Below, one piece after another: positions 1-9,704 of a stretch of 44,009 nt of DNA. Under the pieces are notes generated by a model. It saw only the letters and a list, made by a program, of their open reading frames with translations. It was not told the origin of the DNA and did not search any database. The position numbers and the translations under genes were made by a program. This DNA comes from Actinomycetes bacterium (GTDB lineage Bacteria; Actinomycetota; Humimicrobiia; JAHJRV01), in assembly GCA_023129485.1 (NCBI GenBank), contig JAGMBY010000036.1, positions 1-44,009 on the forward strand, in the 5' to 3' direction. Numbering within the stretch: position 1 is the stretch's first letter; each line of letters begins with the position of its first letter.

Positions 1-189
1 ATATCCTCTTTTACTATCTTTAAAACATCAAATTTTTTATTCATATTACTATTATATAACTACCACTGGTTTATTAATATTTTTTCTAAAATATTCTAAA
101 GTACTTAACATAACTGCTATTATGTGACCTATCGCCCACTAATAAAATGTTATTGCTGTTTAAGTAGACGAAGTAAATAATGATGTCAC

Positions 190-507
190 CGGCAACTTAT
201 AGGAAAGGCAATTCCCAGCAGGTATATGAGAAACATGAATTGTCCCGGGTTGCCTGAAAAGAAAGCAGTGGCAAATATAGCGTAAACTGGTAGTCATGCC
301 CCACAAATCATCATTGGTGCCAACATGCCAGTTAACACGCGGTCATCCCCATTTTCAAGTGTTCGCGTGGCATAGACAGTGGGCACGGTGCAGCAAAAGC
401 CAATGAGCATAGGCATGAAAGACTTACCATGCAATCCTAATGTGTGCATCAGGCCTGTCCATGACGAAGGCAGCAACGAGCCATGTAGCCATAGCCAGTG
501 GAATCAT
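190..507 (-). pseudogene. feoB: Decayed ferrous iron transport protein B remnant
   Basis: FeoB core motifs are spread over three frames: GYMAR / AAFVMDR / [52 protein letters not shown], then TGA, then LPVYAIFATAFFSGNPGQFMFLIYLLGI. The N-terminal G domain is absent. It starts with an ATGA overlap on the feoA stop. Confidence 0.85.
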
Positions 508-776
508 ACAGTCTCCTCTGTTGGCACCTCAACTATGATATTTGATGCCTCATCCTTGCGAAGGCTGAGGTTGTATCCCTTGACCTCAAATTCAATAGGG
601 TCACCCAGCGGTGCCACGCGCACCACTTTAACTTCAGTGCCACTAACAAGACCCATGTCCATTATGCGTCGTCTCACCGTTCCCTGACCACCTACACGCA
701 CAACGATACCATGCTGTCCGACTTTCAACTCATGCAGTGGCATCTGCGTTATTGAACTTTGTTTCTCAAAATGCAT
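504..776 (-). CDS. feoA: Ferrous iron transport protein A (FeoA, SH3-like)
   Basis: 90 aa; 'MPLHELKVGQHGIVVRVGGQGTVRRRIMDMGLVSGTEVKVVRVAPLGDPIEFEVKGYNLSLRKDEA' is a typical FeoA pattern. Confidence 0.9.
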   Translation of the reverse strand: MHFEKQSSITQMPLHELKVGQHGIVVRVGGQGTVRRRIMDMGLVSGTEVKVVRVAPLGDPIEFEVKGYNLSLRKDEASNIIVEVPTEETV

Positions 777-1120
777 TTTTGATTCCTCCTTTTCTAAAAT
801 TTAATCATTTTTAATATAAAATATGTCCAGAGGTAGGAGTTCACTTAAATTTCTTGAAAAAATTATCATATATGTACTATTAATAAGATATATTTATAGT
901 TTGCTCTTGTAAAAATAATGTTATAGATTTACTCCCCTTTGATGGGGGGATAAAGCCTGTTTTAAGAGAAGCGAAGGAGTGGGTGTGAATATTCAAGAAC
1001 AATACTAAAAATGTCAACTTAATTTGTTTATAAAACATCTTCTGCATAAATTAAGTTAATATCGAAAATTAAGATATAAAGATTTATATAGTCTAATAAA
1101 ATCAATTAAAAGGGGGAGAA

Positions 1121-1843
1121 ATGGAATTAATATTAGTGAGACACGGAGAAGTTAATATAAGTAATATAAGTAATAGTTTGAAAAAGATTTTAGAAACAAA
1201 ATTACTTGAAAAATATGAGGATACTATTAAAAAATTAGACAATATTGGACTAAGTGATTCAGGAAAAGAACAAGCTAATCTTTTAGGTAGATGGCTTCAA
1301 AAAAATTATAAAATAGACACCTTGTATTCAAGCAAATTAAGAAGAGCCAAAGAAACTTCTAAAATTGTTAATGAATTTTTAAATTTACCCATAATTTTTA
1401 GAGACGAATTAAGAGAAGCAACATTTTATCTACCTGATTATCTATCTGGTTGGTCTAGCCCAATTCAGTTTGGAAAGGATTTAAAAAAGAAAAATTTTGA
1501 TATGAGAACCAAGATAGATACAACTTTAAAAGAGAGAGAAATTAAAATTGAGAGTTTAAAAGTAAAAAAAGCTATAAATACTCAGAAGTATGAGAATTTT
1601 AGAAAAAAAATTGAAAAGATTATCAAAGAAATAATTTCTAATAATTGGGAAAAAACAGTATTAATAATTACTCATGGAGGAGCAATAGGTACAATGATCA
1701 GAAATATAATTGGAAGACATGACATGACTATTAGGATGGATTTTACAGGACTGAGTAAATTTTCCTGGATAAAGGAATATAATAGATGGCAAATAGATTT
1801 TATAAATAAAACAGATCACCTTTCAGCACCTTTGTCTGGTTAA
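1121..1843 (+). CDS. Histidine phosphatase (phosphoglycerate mutase-like) family protein
   Basis: N-terminal LVRHGEV (RHG motif), 'LYSSKLRRAKETSKIV', and C-terminal 'VLIITHGGAIGTMIRNIIG'. RBS-like ggggga upstream. Confidence 0.85.
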   Translation: MELILVRHGEVNISNISNSLKKILETKLLEKYEDTIKKLDNIGLSDSGKEQANLLGRWLQKNYKIDTLYSSKLRRAKETSKIVNEFLNLPIIFRDELREATFYLPDYLSGWSSPIQFGKDLKKKNFDMRTKIDTTLKEREIKIESLKVKKAINTQKYENFRKKIEKIIKEIISNNWEKTVLIITHGGAIGTMIRNIIGRHDMTIRMDFTGLSKFSWIKEYNRWQIDFINKTDHLSAPLSG

Positions 1844-2110
1844 TCATTTTTATTTTTGGTGTAATTTCTTCTGCTGGCTATCTATTATTACAAAATTTTA
1901 TATCCAAGAGAGAAGATTAATTATATAAACAATAATGATAAAAAATTAGTATAATGAGCGAAGTTGATATACCTGTAAAATAATCTAACTAATTTAAAAG
2001 GGGCTGATAGGAATTTAAGATATGATAAATGTAGAATTTGAAAATATTCTGAAACAAGTTAAAAGAGTAAATCTTAATTAAGAGAGTCGGTTAAATTTAA
2101 GGAGGAGAGA

Positions 2111-2929
2111 TTGATAACAAAAATTGATAAGGAGAAACTTAATAAATTTAATAGCGGAGATATTAAAGCTGTTATTTTTGATTTGTGGGGAACACTTGTA
2201 AAAGATGAAAGTATAGACGAAAGCAGGAGGTTTCTCAATAAACTTAACAAGATATATCTATCTATAAAAAGCATAAACTGTGTATATAACTATTTATATA
2301 AATTAAGTAAAAGACCATCAACCAAATTAAATATAGAATTACCAGGAAGAATAAATTTTATCTCTAAGTTTTTTAAAATTATAATGAGTGAGTATCAGGA
2401 GAGCCTAAAAAGACAGGAACAGATTGAATTAGATAAGGTTTTTAACAGAATTTTTAATTCACTTAATATAAAACTTAACAATAGCCAATTAACTGAAGTT
2501 TTAGGAGAGTATTATAAATCTTGGTCAAATATGACAAAATTATATGATGATGTACTACCTACCCTTGTTTACATTCATAATAAAGGTATCAAATTAGCTT
2601 TAATTTCAAATACCATATTTGAAGGAAAACTTCATGATAGTGACTTAAAAAGGTTAGGAATATTTGAATATTTTGACTTTACTATTTACTCATCAGATGT
2701 TGGGGTAAGGAAACCAGAACCCAAAATTTTTAAAGTTGCATTAGAAAAATTGAAAGTCAATCCAGATAAGGCTATTTTTGTTGGTGACAGATTATATGAT
2801 GATATAAAAGGAGCTAAGAGTGTGGGAATGACAGCTATACTTAAGGAGAAGGGAACCTATACGGGTGAAGAAGAAATAGTACCCGATTTAGTTATAAAAA
2901 ATATATCAGATTTAAAATTATATCTATAA
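2111..2929 (+). CDS. HAD family hydrolase
   Basis: Motif I 'IFDLWGTLV', motif II 'LALISNT', motif III/IV 'KPEPKIFKVALEKLKVNPDKAIFVGDRLYDDIKGAKSVGM'. ggaggagag RBS; TTG start. Confidence 0.88.
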   Translation: MITKIDKEKLNKFNSGDIKAVIFDLWGTLVKDESIDESRRFLNKLNKIYLSIKSINCVYNYLYKLSKRPSTKLNIELPGRINFISKFFKIIMSEYQESLKRQEQIELDKVFNRIFNSLNIKLNNSQLTEVLGEYYKSWSNMTKLYDDVLPTLVYIHNKGIKLALISNTIFEGKLHDSDLKRLGIFEYFDFTIYSSDVGVRKPEPKIFKVALEKLKVNPDKAIFVGDRLYDDIKGAKSVGMTAILKEKGTYTGEEEIVPDLVIKNISDLKLYL

Positions 2930-2937
2930 AACAAAAA

Positions 2938-3396
2938 ATGAGAATAGATATTGAACCTATAGGAATAATACACTCACCATTTAAAAGAAAGGAGGATATA
3001 AGAACTCTTGGTTTTTCCTCAGCTACTGGGTTTGATGATGTTGAAGGCGAAATAGAGGTTTTTAAAAAGTATGAGAAAGGATTAAAAGATATTGAAGGAT
3101 TTTCTCATTTAATTATTATTTATTTTTTTCACAAAATTGAAAGTTATTCTTTACATGTAAAACCCTACCTTGATAAAAATTTAAGGGGCGTATTTTCAAC
3201 TAGACATCCCAAAAGACCAAATAAAATTGGTTTTACAATAGTTAAACTACTTGAGAGGAATAAAAATATTTTAAAAGTCAAAGGGATAGACATGATTGAA
3301 GGTTCTCCTGTTTTAGATATAAAACCTTATACACATCGAGATAAAAAAGAAAATATTAAAATTGGCTGGTTGGAAGGATTACTTAATAAATATTAA
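2938..3396 (+). CDS. TrmO/TsaA-like tRNA N6-threonylcarbamoyladenosine methyltransferase
   Basis: 'IEPIGIIHSPFKRKEDI...GEIEVFKKYEKGLKDIEGFSHLIIIYFFH...VFSTRHPKRPNKIGFTIVKLLE...GSPVLDIKPY' matches the TsaA/TrmO fold pattern. Confidence 0.85.
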   Translation: MRIDIEPIGIIHSPFKRKEDIRTLGFSSATGFDDVEGEIEVFKKYEKGLKDIEGFSHLIIIYFFHKIESYSLHVKPYLDKNLRGVFSTRHPKRPNKIGFTIVKLLERNKNILKVKGIDMIEGSPVLDIKPYTHRDKKENIKIGWLEGLLNKY

Positions 3397-3994
3397 CAAA
3401 TAAATTTTTATCTCTTATTTTCTTTTCTCTTGATTTATATAGAGGATAACCAACGGCTAGAATTGATACCAATTGATCCTTACTTTTTAGAATATCTTTA
3501 ATTTCAGATTCTTTTAGCACTGGTATTCCCATCCAGACTGATCCTATTCCCATTGAATGTAATGCTAAATGAATACTATATATAGCATTTGAGACACTCT
3601 CTATCTCCATATCATGAATAAACTGATATTTGATGTTACTTTTGTCATAATCTTTTAACAAATTTAACAAAGGACAAGTATTCCAAACAACTATAATCAC
3701 TGGCGCATTTTTTATCACTCTTTTAGCCAGGAGCATTATAAGCTTAACTCTTAATTTATTTGGAAAGTTAACACCCTTTATTAATTTTTTATCTAATTTT
3801 CCATCGTGAACTTCAGCAATTTTAGTTTTTAAATCCTTATTGTATATAACATCAAATCTCCAGGGTCTTGAGTTATGAGCAGAAGGCGATAAATCAGCTA
3901 ATTCAATAGCTCTAATTACCTTATTTTTTTCAACTTCTTTACTAGAAAATTTCCTTACACTTCTTCTACTTAACAATGTTTCTTGTAATTCCAT
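3383..3994 (-). CDS. Nitroreductase family protein
   Basis: 'LLSRRSVRKFSSKEVEKNKVIRAIELADLSPSAHNSRPWRFDVI' and 'ALHSMGIGSVWMG'. The ORF track extends to 4021; the internal ATG at 3994 follows a GGAAGGTAG RBS-like stretch. Confidence 0.85.
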   Translation of the reverse strand: MELQETLLSRRSVRKFSSKEVEKNKVIRAIELADLSPSAHNSRPWRFDVIYNKDLKTKIAEVHDGKLDKKLIKGVNFPNKLRVKLIMLLAKRVIKNAPVIIVVWNTCPLLNLLKDYDKSNIKYQFIHDMEIESVSNAIYSIHLALHSMGIGSVWMGIPVLKESEIKDILKSKDQLVSILAVGYPLYKSREKKIRDKNLFVNIY

Positions 3995-4393
3995 CTCACT
4001 ACCTTCCTTTGAAAAATTCACTATTTATTATTTTTTTAAATACTTAATTCCTAAAACACAACATGTTTCTGAAAATATAAAATTTACTGACTATTATTTT
4101 TTATTTAATTGATGGGTTCAGAAAAGTTTTTATCTTTTTTATTAATATCAAATATTTTATCCTAATTTTGCTTATTTTTTCTGATATTTCAAAAAAATCT
4201 TTAAGCACGCTTTTTCTGATAACAAGTAGAATTATATGATTCTGATCAAAAATTTGATTAAAAATAGGAATTTGAAATATATTTAGAAATAACTTTTTTT
4301 AGAAAAGTTGTCTTTCTTGAATGGATAGAACTTTTAGGACGTAAATCACAGTCAAAAGATTAAAAATAACGGAGAAGAAGTCAATAAAATTAA

Positions 4394-5362
4394 TTAAGGT
4401 ACTCTGGATTCTAAAATCCAATATCTGATTTTATTTTCTGCTTTTATTCTTAACTCCTTTGCTAACTCTTCGGGAGATATTAGTTTTTCTAATGCTTTGT
4501 TCCATGCACCTGATTCAATATATTCATGTAATATTCTTGTTCTCTCTAAAATTATTGCATTTTCAGGGCTTACAAGTCTGCATGCTCCACAGAATAAACA
4601 CCATTTATCTTCTAATTTTAATTTATCTTTTTTCTCATCATACGTGATTGCCTTTGTAGGACATACATCAGCTGCAGCTTTAAACCTCTTAGGCATTAGT
4701 TCATAATTAATGGAGATTTTTCCTTCAATTGGTTTTGTAACTTTTATAGCATTATAAGGGCAGTCATAAACACATTTTGAGCAATATGTACACTTTTCTT
4801 TATCTATCTTTACATCTATTATCTTTTTTATTTTTTCTATTTTCTTCTTTTTCTCTTGAGATTTTGCTAACTTTCTTTCTTTCTCTGAACCTTCAGCCTT
4901 CTTTTCTTTTTTAGAAACTTCAATTTCTTTTTCATATATAACTTCTATAGCTTCAAATGGGCAACCTTCCTGGCAAGCAAGCTTACAATCAGGTATACAT
5001 TTTTTTACATCTACTTCAATCTCCCTAATTAAAGTAGGGAATGCTTCTAAATCTACTGAAGGGATTGTTTCTTTACCATTTACTTTTAATTTAAATGCGT
5101 TATATGGACAGAGGATTACGCATTCTCCACAATATATACATTTATCTGGGTCAGCATCAATTTTTGGTTTTTCAATTAATGAGCCATTCTCAATTTGTGC
5201 ATCTATTAAACTAAGAGCTTCCTTGGGACATATTATTGTACAGATCTCACATCCACAACATAAATCCTTATCAAGTGTTAGTGAATATTCTTTTGTAATG
5301 GTTTTCATCTCAAGTATTAACTTATCTCTCTTGTCTATTTTTACGGGAGTTCCCCTTTTCAA
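4394..5362 (-). CDS. Multi-[4Fe-4S] polyferredoxin
   Basis: Several CxxCxxCxxxC motifs (CCGCEICTIICP, CIYCGECVILCP, CTYCSKCVYDCP, CLFCGAC) plus a K/E-rich linker. Divergent Cys motif 'CIPDCKLACQEGCP'. Confidence 0.85.
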   Translation of the reverse strand: MKRGTPVKIDKRDKLILEMKTITKEYSLTLDKDLCCGCEICTIICPKEALSLIDAQIENGSLIEKPKIDADPDKCIYCGECVILCPYNAFKLKVNGKETIPSVDLEAFPTLIREIEVDVKKCIPDCKLACQEGCPFEAIEVIYEKEIEVSKKEKKAEGSEKERKLAKSQEKKKKIEKIKKIIDVKIDKEKCTYCSKCVYDCPYNAIKVTKPIEGKISINYELMPKRFKAAADVCPTKAITYDEKKDKLKLEDKWCLFCGACRLVSPENAIILERTRILHEYIESGAWNKALEKLISPEELAKELRIKAENKIRYWILESRVP

Positions 5363-5501
5363 ATTAAAACCTCCAAAAATAAAGATTTATTAATTTTTTA
5401 TATAAGACCATTTTTATGTGGTCTTGTTAATTACTTTAAATTATTTCTTAAAATTTCTTAAATGATCTTGTTAATTAAAAAATATGATTTTATAAAGCAA
5501 T

Positions 5502-6428
5502 TTATTTAATTTTATTAAGTACTTGGTCCACTTTTACTATATGAAGATCAAAACCCAATTGATATGGATCAACTCCAAGTGCAAGACAAAGTAATTCCGG
5601 GTAATAAAATACTGGTAAATTATATTCTTTATTAAATCTCCTTTCTACTACTTTTTGATTTCTATCAAATTGTGTCTGACAAAATGGACATAATGTTACA
5701 ATACAGTCAACTCCTGATGTCTTGATATTATCTAAATTTTCTTTGGCAATATTTAATGATAAATCCATATTTACTCCCAGTAGAGGAGCTCCACAGCAGA
5801 ACATTTTTCTCATTCTGGGGAGACTGTCAGCGCCTAAGGCAACAATTAATTCATCTAAACTTTTTGGCTCTTCAGGATCATCAAAATTCATTACATCACT
5901 TGGTCTGACTAAATGACATCCATAAAATGCAGCTACTTTTAATCCATATAATGGTTTTTTTATCATATTAGTTATTTGATTAGTTCCTATATCTAAATAT
6001 AAAACCTCCGCGATATGTTTAACTATAGTATTTCCTTCATATTTCCTATTAAGAGGTAACAATATTTTATTTACTTTTTCTAAAAGCTCACTATCTTCTG
6101 ATAAAGCATGGCTCGTCTCTTTTAATGTCTCATAACATCCATTACAAAGAGTAAGGATGTCTTTTCCTATTTCCTGAGCAATACAGAGATTTCTTGCTCC
6201 CATAGAAAGCCATGTTAGCTCACTTATTGCTTTTATTCCTATTGGATCTGGACAACAGGAAAAATTGTCAGTTTCTGTAATTTTTATTTCTAAGATTTCT
6301 AATGCTCTTCTTGCAGCCACTTCCATATAAGGTAAGGAGCTTGGAATCAAACAACCTTTAAATAATAGATAATCCTTATTTTCTTTTTCTAAATTTGATT
6401 CTTCTTTAGTTGCTCTTGTCCTTTTCAT
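5502..6428 (-). CDS. hdrB: Heterodisulfide reductase subunit B-like protein (two CCG domains)
   Basis: Two CCG-type motifs: 'FSCCPDPIG...LCNGC' and 'FYGCHLVRPS...MFCCGAP...TLCPFCQTQFD'. Downstream of HdrC. Confidence 0.92.
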   Translation of the reverse strand: MKRTRATKEESNLEKENKDYLLFKGCLIPSSLPYMEVAARRALEILEIKITETDNFSCCPDPIGIKAISELTWLSMGARNLCIAQEIGKDILTLCNGCYETLKETSHALSEDSELLEKVNKILLPLNRKYEGNTIVKHIAEVLYLDIGTNQITNMIKKPLYGLKVAAFYGCHLVRPSDVMNFDDPEEPKSLDELIVALGADSLPRMRKMFCCGAPLLGVNMDLSLNIAKENLDNIKTSGVDCIVTLCPFCQTQFDRNQKVVERRFNKEYNLPVFYYPELLCLALGVDPYQLGFDLHIVKVDQVLNKIK

Positions 6429-6459
6429 ATCTCATTTTATAATAAGTAGTAAAACTATT

Positions 6460-6972
6460 TTATTTTTTAATTTCTTTTTCTAAAAATAAATTGGTTCCAG
6501 TTTGTTTTAAAATCCTCTTTATATCTTTTTCTACAGAAGTTTGCACTAATTTTGGCAAATTTAACTGTTCTCTTCTTCTCTCAGTAGCCGAGCTGATTGA
6601 TGATATTCTGCCTGTTTTAGCTATCATTTTGAGTTCATTTACATATCCCTCCGGGATACCCCTTACTTTTGCTGCGATATTTTTTAATTTGACTATGATT
6701 TCAGAAACGGGTATCTTTTGAGGGCACCTTTCTAAACAAGTATGACAATAACAACAAAACCAGAGTAAATCATTATTAATTATTTCATCTATCTCTCCTC
6801 GAGAGAGTGCTAACATAATCTTTCTTGGATTAAAATTTTCATTTACCCAGGCTACCGGACACCCTCCAACACATGTACCACATTGATAGCAGACCTGAAC
6901 TTTCTTCTGAAAATCCTCTCCTCCAATTTCTTCTATCAACTTTTCCAAATCTTTTTCAATTTCCATATTCAA
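6460..6972 (-). CDS. hdrC: Heterodisulfide reductase subunit C-like protein (2x[4Fe-4S])
   Basis: 'CYQCGTCVGGCPVAWVNENFNPRKIMLALSRGE...WFCCYCHTCLERCPQKIPVSEII' is a typical HdrC pattern. Confidence 0.92.
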   Translation of the reverse strand: MNMEIEKDLEKLIEEIGGEDFQKKVQVCYQCGTCVGGCPVAWVNENFNPRKIMLALSRGEIDEIINNDLLWFCCYCHTCLERCPQKIPVSEIIVKLKNIAAKVRGIPEGYVNELKMIAKTGRISSISSATERRREQLNLPKLVQTSVEKDIKRILKQTGTNLFLEKEIKK

Positions 6973-7029
6973 ATCCCATAAAAATTTAAAACAATAAGTT
7001 ACTATTCATTTTTAAAATTCAAGTCATTT

Positions 7030-7097
7030 AGATTCTTCGCTGTGCTCAGAATGACAGCTTTTTTATTGTCACCCTGAGCGCAACGAAGGGTCTCATT
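7030..7097. repeat. Dispersed 'gtcattctgag...gcgaagaatctca' intergenic repeat, copy 1 (inverted pair)
   Basis: agattcttcgctgtgctcagaatgaca ... gtcaccctgagcgcaacgaagggtctca, between hdrC and hdrA. Confidence 0.8.
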
Positions 7098-7182
7098 AGT
7101 TCTTAGTTTATAGTTTAACTAAGAAATATTATTCATTGCTTATTTAGTCTTTATTAAGTAGAGATTTTATATACAAAGCTTC

Positions 7183-9651
7183 TTATGCCTCAATATCAAC
7201 TTTTTCATCAGCTAATAATATTTTAGCTACATCTGGATCTTCCCTAAATGTCTTTATTCTCTTTTCTAATTCAGGTTTTGCCTTTTCATTTTCTTCTTTT
7301 ATTCTTTCAATTCCTATTGATTTAAGAGTTTCACTCGATTCTTTCATAACTTTCGAGAAAGTCTGCCCTTCTGATGCGCTCATCCATTTAACACTGAATC
7401 TTTCTGGTGAAATACCAGCTCTCTCTAAAATCTTTGGCACAGCTTTTAGCCTTCTTTCAGCATGGTGCTGACCTGTTATGTAATGGCAATCCTGAGGATG
7501 GCATCCTGAAGCTAAAACCATTCCTGCACCTATTCTAAAAGCTTCATAAATAAATTTTCTATCTAATCTACCAGAGCACATAACCTTTATTATTCTGTTA
7601 TCAGGTGGATATTTCAGGTGGCTATTTCCAGCAGTGTCAGCAGCGCCAAAACTACACCAATGGCAGGTGAAGACTAATATCTTTTCTTCAGGTTTTTCTC
7701 TGAGTATAGCGTGAATTTGAGCTACAATCTGTACATCTGTATAGTGCAGCTGTGTTATTGCACCTTCCGGGCAATCAGCAACACAGGTTCCACATCCATG
7801 GCACTTTGCACCAATTACATATGCTGGTTTACCTTCAGGAGCGATAATTGCTCCATATGGACATCTTGTTTCACATATACCACACTTTTTCCTGACATTT
7901 CTACATTTATCAGCATCAACAAATGCTATTAGAGGTTCAATCTCCCACTCAGGGCTTGATAAAATTCTACTTGCTCTTGAAGAAGCAGCACTACCCTGAG
8001 CTACACTATAAGGTATGTCCTTTGGTCCTTGGGAAGATCCTGCTATAAACACACCCTCTGTTGGAGTATCTATAGGTTTCAATTTTGGATGACTCTCCAT
8101 ATAGAAACCACTTGGACCACTTGTTACTCCAAGTTTACTTCCTAATGTTCTAGAATCTGGTCGAGGCTCAGCTGCTGTTGACAGTATTACAATATCTACC
8201 TCATCTCTAATTGCTTTTCCTTTGGCCAAGTCTTCAGAATAAATGAATAGATTATGATTATTAGGATCTTGTGCAATTTCAGATGGTTTTCCCTGAATGA
8301 ACTTAATTCCTTCCTCTCTTGCTCTTCTATAAAACTCCTCATATCCCTTAGATGGAGTTCTAATATCCATATAATATATAGATATATCTAAATCTGGATA
8401 TTTTTCTCTTAAAATAAGTGAATTTTTAATTGTGTACATGCAACAGAATCCCGAGCAGTATTCATGAATATCATCTCTTGACCCAACACACTGGATAAAT
8501 GCCACTTTCCCTGGAGCTTTCATATCTGAGGGTCTGTATAGTTTTCCCATTGTTGGACCACTTTCATCAAGAAGTCTTTCTAACTCCAGTGCTGTCAAGA
8601 CATTTGGATATCTACCATATCCATACTGTTTTATAGGAGTTGGATCATAGATGTCATACCCAGTAGCAACTATAATGGTTCCAATATCAAGTTCTATTAT
8701 TTCTTCTTTTTGGGAAAAGTCTATAGCTTCAAGTTTGCCACACGCTTCAATACATTTAAAACATTCAATACATGCATCCATATCTATTGTATAGACCAAT
8801 GGAACTGCTTGAGCAAAAGGAACATATATGGCTTTTCTTGTCGTAGTACCTTCATCAAATTCATTCGGAACCTCAATAGGACAAACATCGACACATAAAC
8901 CACAACCATTACATTTCTCGGGTATCACAAAACGAGGCTTTTTCTTTACCTTTACCTTGAAGTTTCCAACAAAACCTCTTACTTCCTCTAATTCACTATA
9001 TGTGAGAACATTAATCTTCGGATGATGCCCCGCATCAACCATCTTGGGGGCTAAGATTCATATAGAACAATCCATGGTGGGGAATGTTTTATCGAGTTGT
9101 GCCATTCTACCACCAATTGATGGTTCCTTTTCAATGAGATAAGTTTCATACCCCATGTCCCCAAGGTCTAAAGCAGTGCTTATTCCAGCAATTCCAGCAC
9201 CAATTACTAAAGCTTTATTTGTTACTGGAACTTTTATGGTTTCGAGTGGTGCTAAATACCTTGCCTTAGCTACAGCGGAACGAATCAAATCAAATGCTTT
9301 CTCAAAAGCTTCTTCTGGATAATCAGGATGAACCCAAGTACAATGTTCTCTGATATTTGCCATTTCCATAAGGTATGGATTTAACCCTGCTTCATAAACA
9401 CACACTCTAAATGTAGGTTCATGTAATCTTGGAGAACAAGCTGAGACTACAACCCTGTTGAGGTTATATTCTTTTATGCTATCTTTTATCAAAACTTGAC
9501 CAGGGTCTGAACAAGCATATCCATGATCTTTAGCAACAACAACACCCGGAAGTTCTGATGCCCTCTCAGCCAATTTCTTGGGATCTATTACTCCTGCAAT
9601 ATTTGAACCACAATGGCATACAAAAACACCTATTCTTAAATCCTCTTCCAT
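7183..9651 (-). CDS. hdrA: HdrA-MvhD fusion, probable selenoprotein with in-frame TGA (Sec) at 9058-9060
   Basis: ORFs 9058..9651 and 7183..9042 are in the same frame, separated by one TGA and five sense codons: ...[18 protein letters not shown]-[TGA][44 protein letters not shown]... The remainder has FAD/4Fe-4S HdrA domains and a C-terminal MvhD domain ([16 protein letters not shown]...[14 protein letters not shown]...GCHPQDCHY). Confidence 0.9.
9027..9051 (-). promoter_or_regulatory. Candidate bacterial SECIS hairpin
   Basis: Coding-strand GCCCC-CA-AGAUGGUUGA-UG(C)-GGGGC, starting 7 nt after the UGA. G-containing apical loop; five G-C pairs plus two more. Confidence 0.6.
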
Positions 9652-9704
9652 ACTCTCCTTTTAATGAATATGTTTAATAAAACTTTTATTATAAATTAGT
9701 TAGA

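Noticed and set aside
291-300. TGA in the feoB remnant as another selenocysteine codon
   Set aside because: The position is normally Arg (CGARLPVYA), a single CGA-to-TGA change explains it, and the gene is already disrupted by two frame changes and large deletions.
3383-3396. Fourteen-base convergent overlap of the TrmO-like and nitroreductase genes
   Set aside because: Short tail-to-tail overlaps are common in compact bacterial genomes.
4459-4706. Plus-strand ORFs inside the polyferredoxin gene
   Set aside because: Low-complexity hydrophobic translations antisense to clear ferredoxin motifs; no independent support.
9040-9060. HdrA as a split gene or frameshifted pseudogene
   Set aside because: No frameshift exists: the frame is continuous and the only lesion is one TGA exactly at the conserved Cys position, followed by a hairpin. 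Selenocysteine is the simpler reading.
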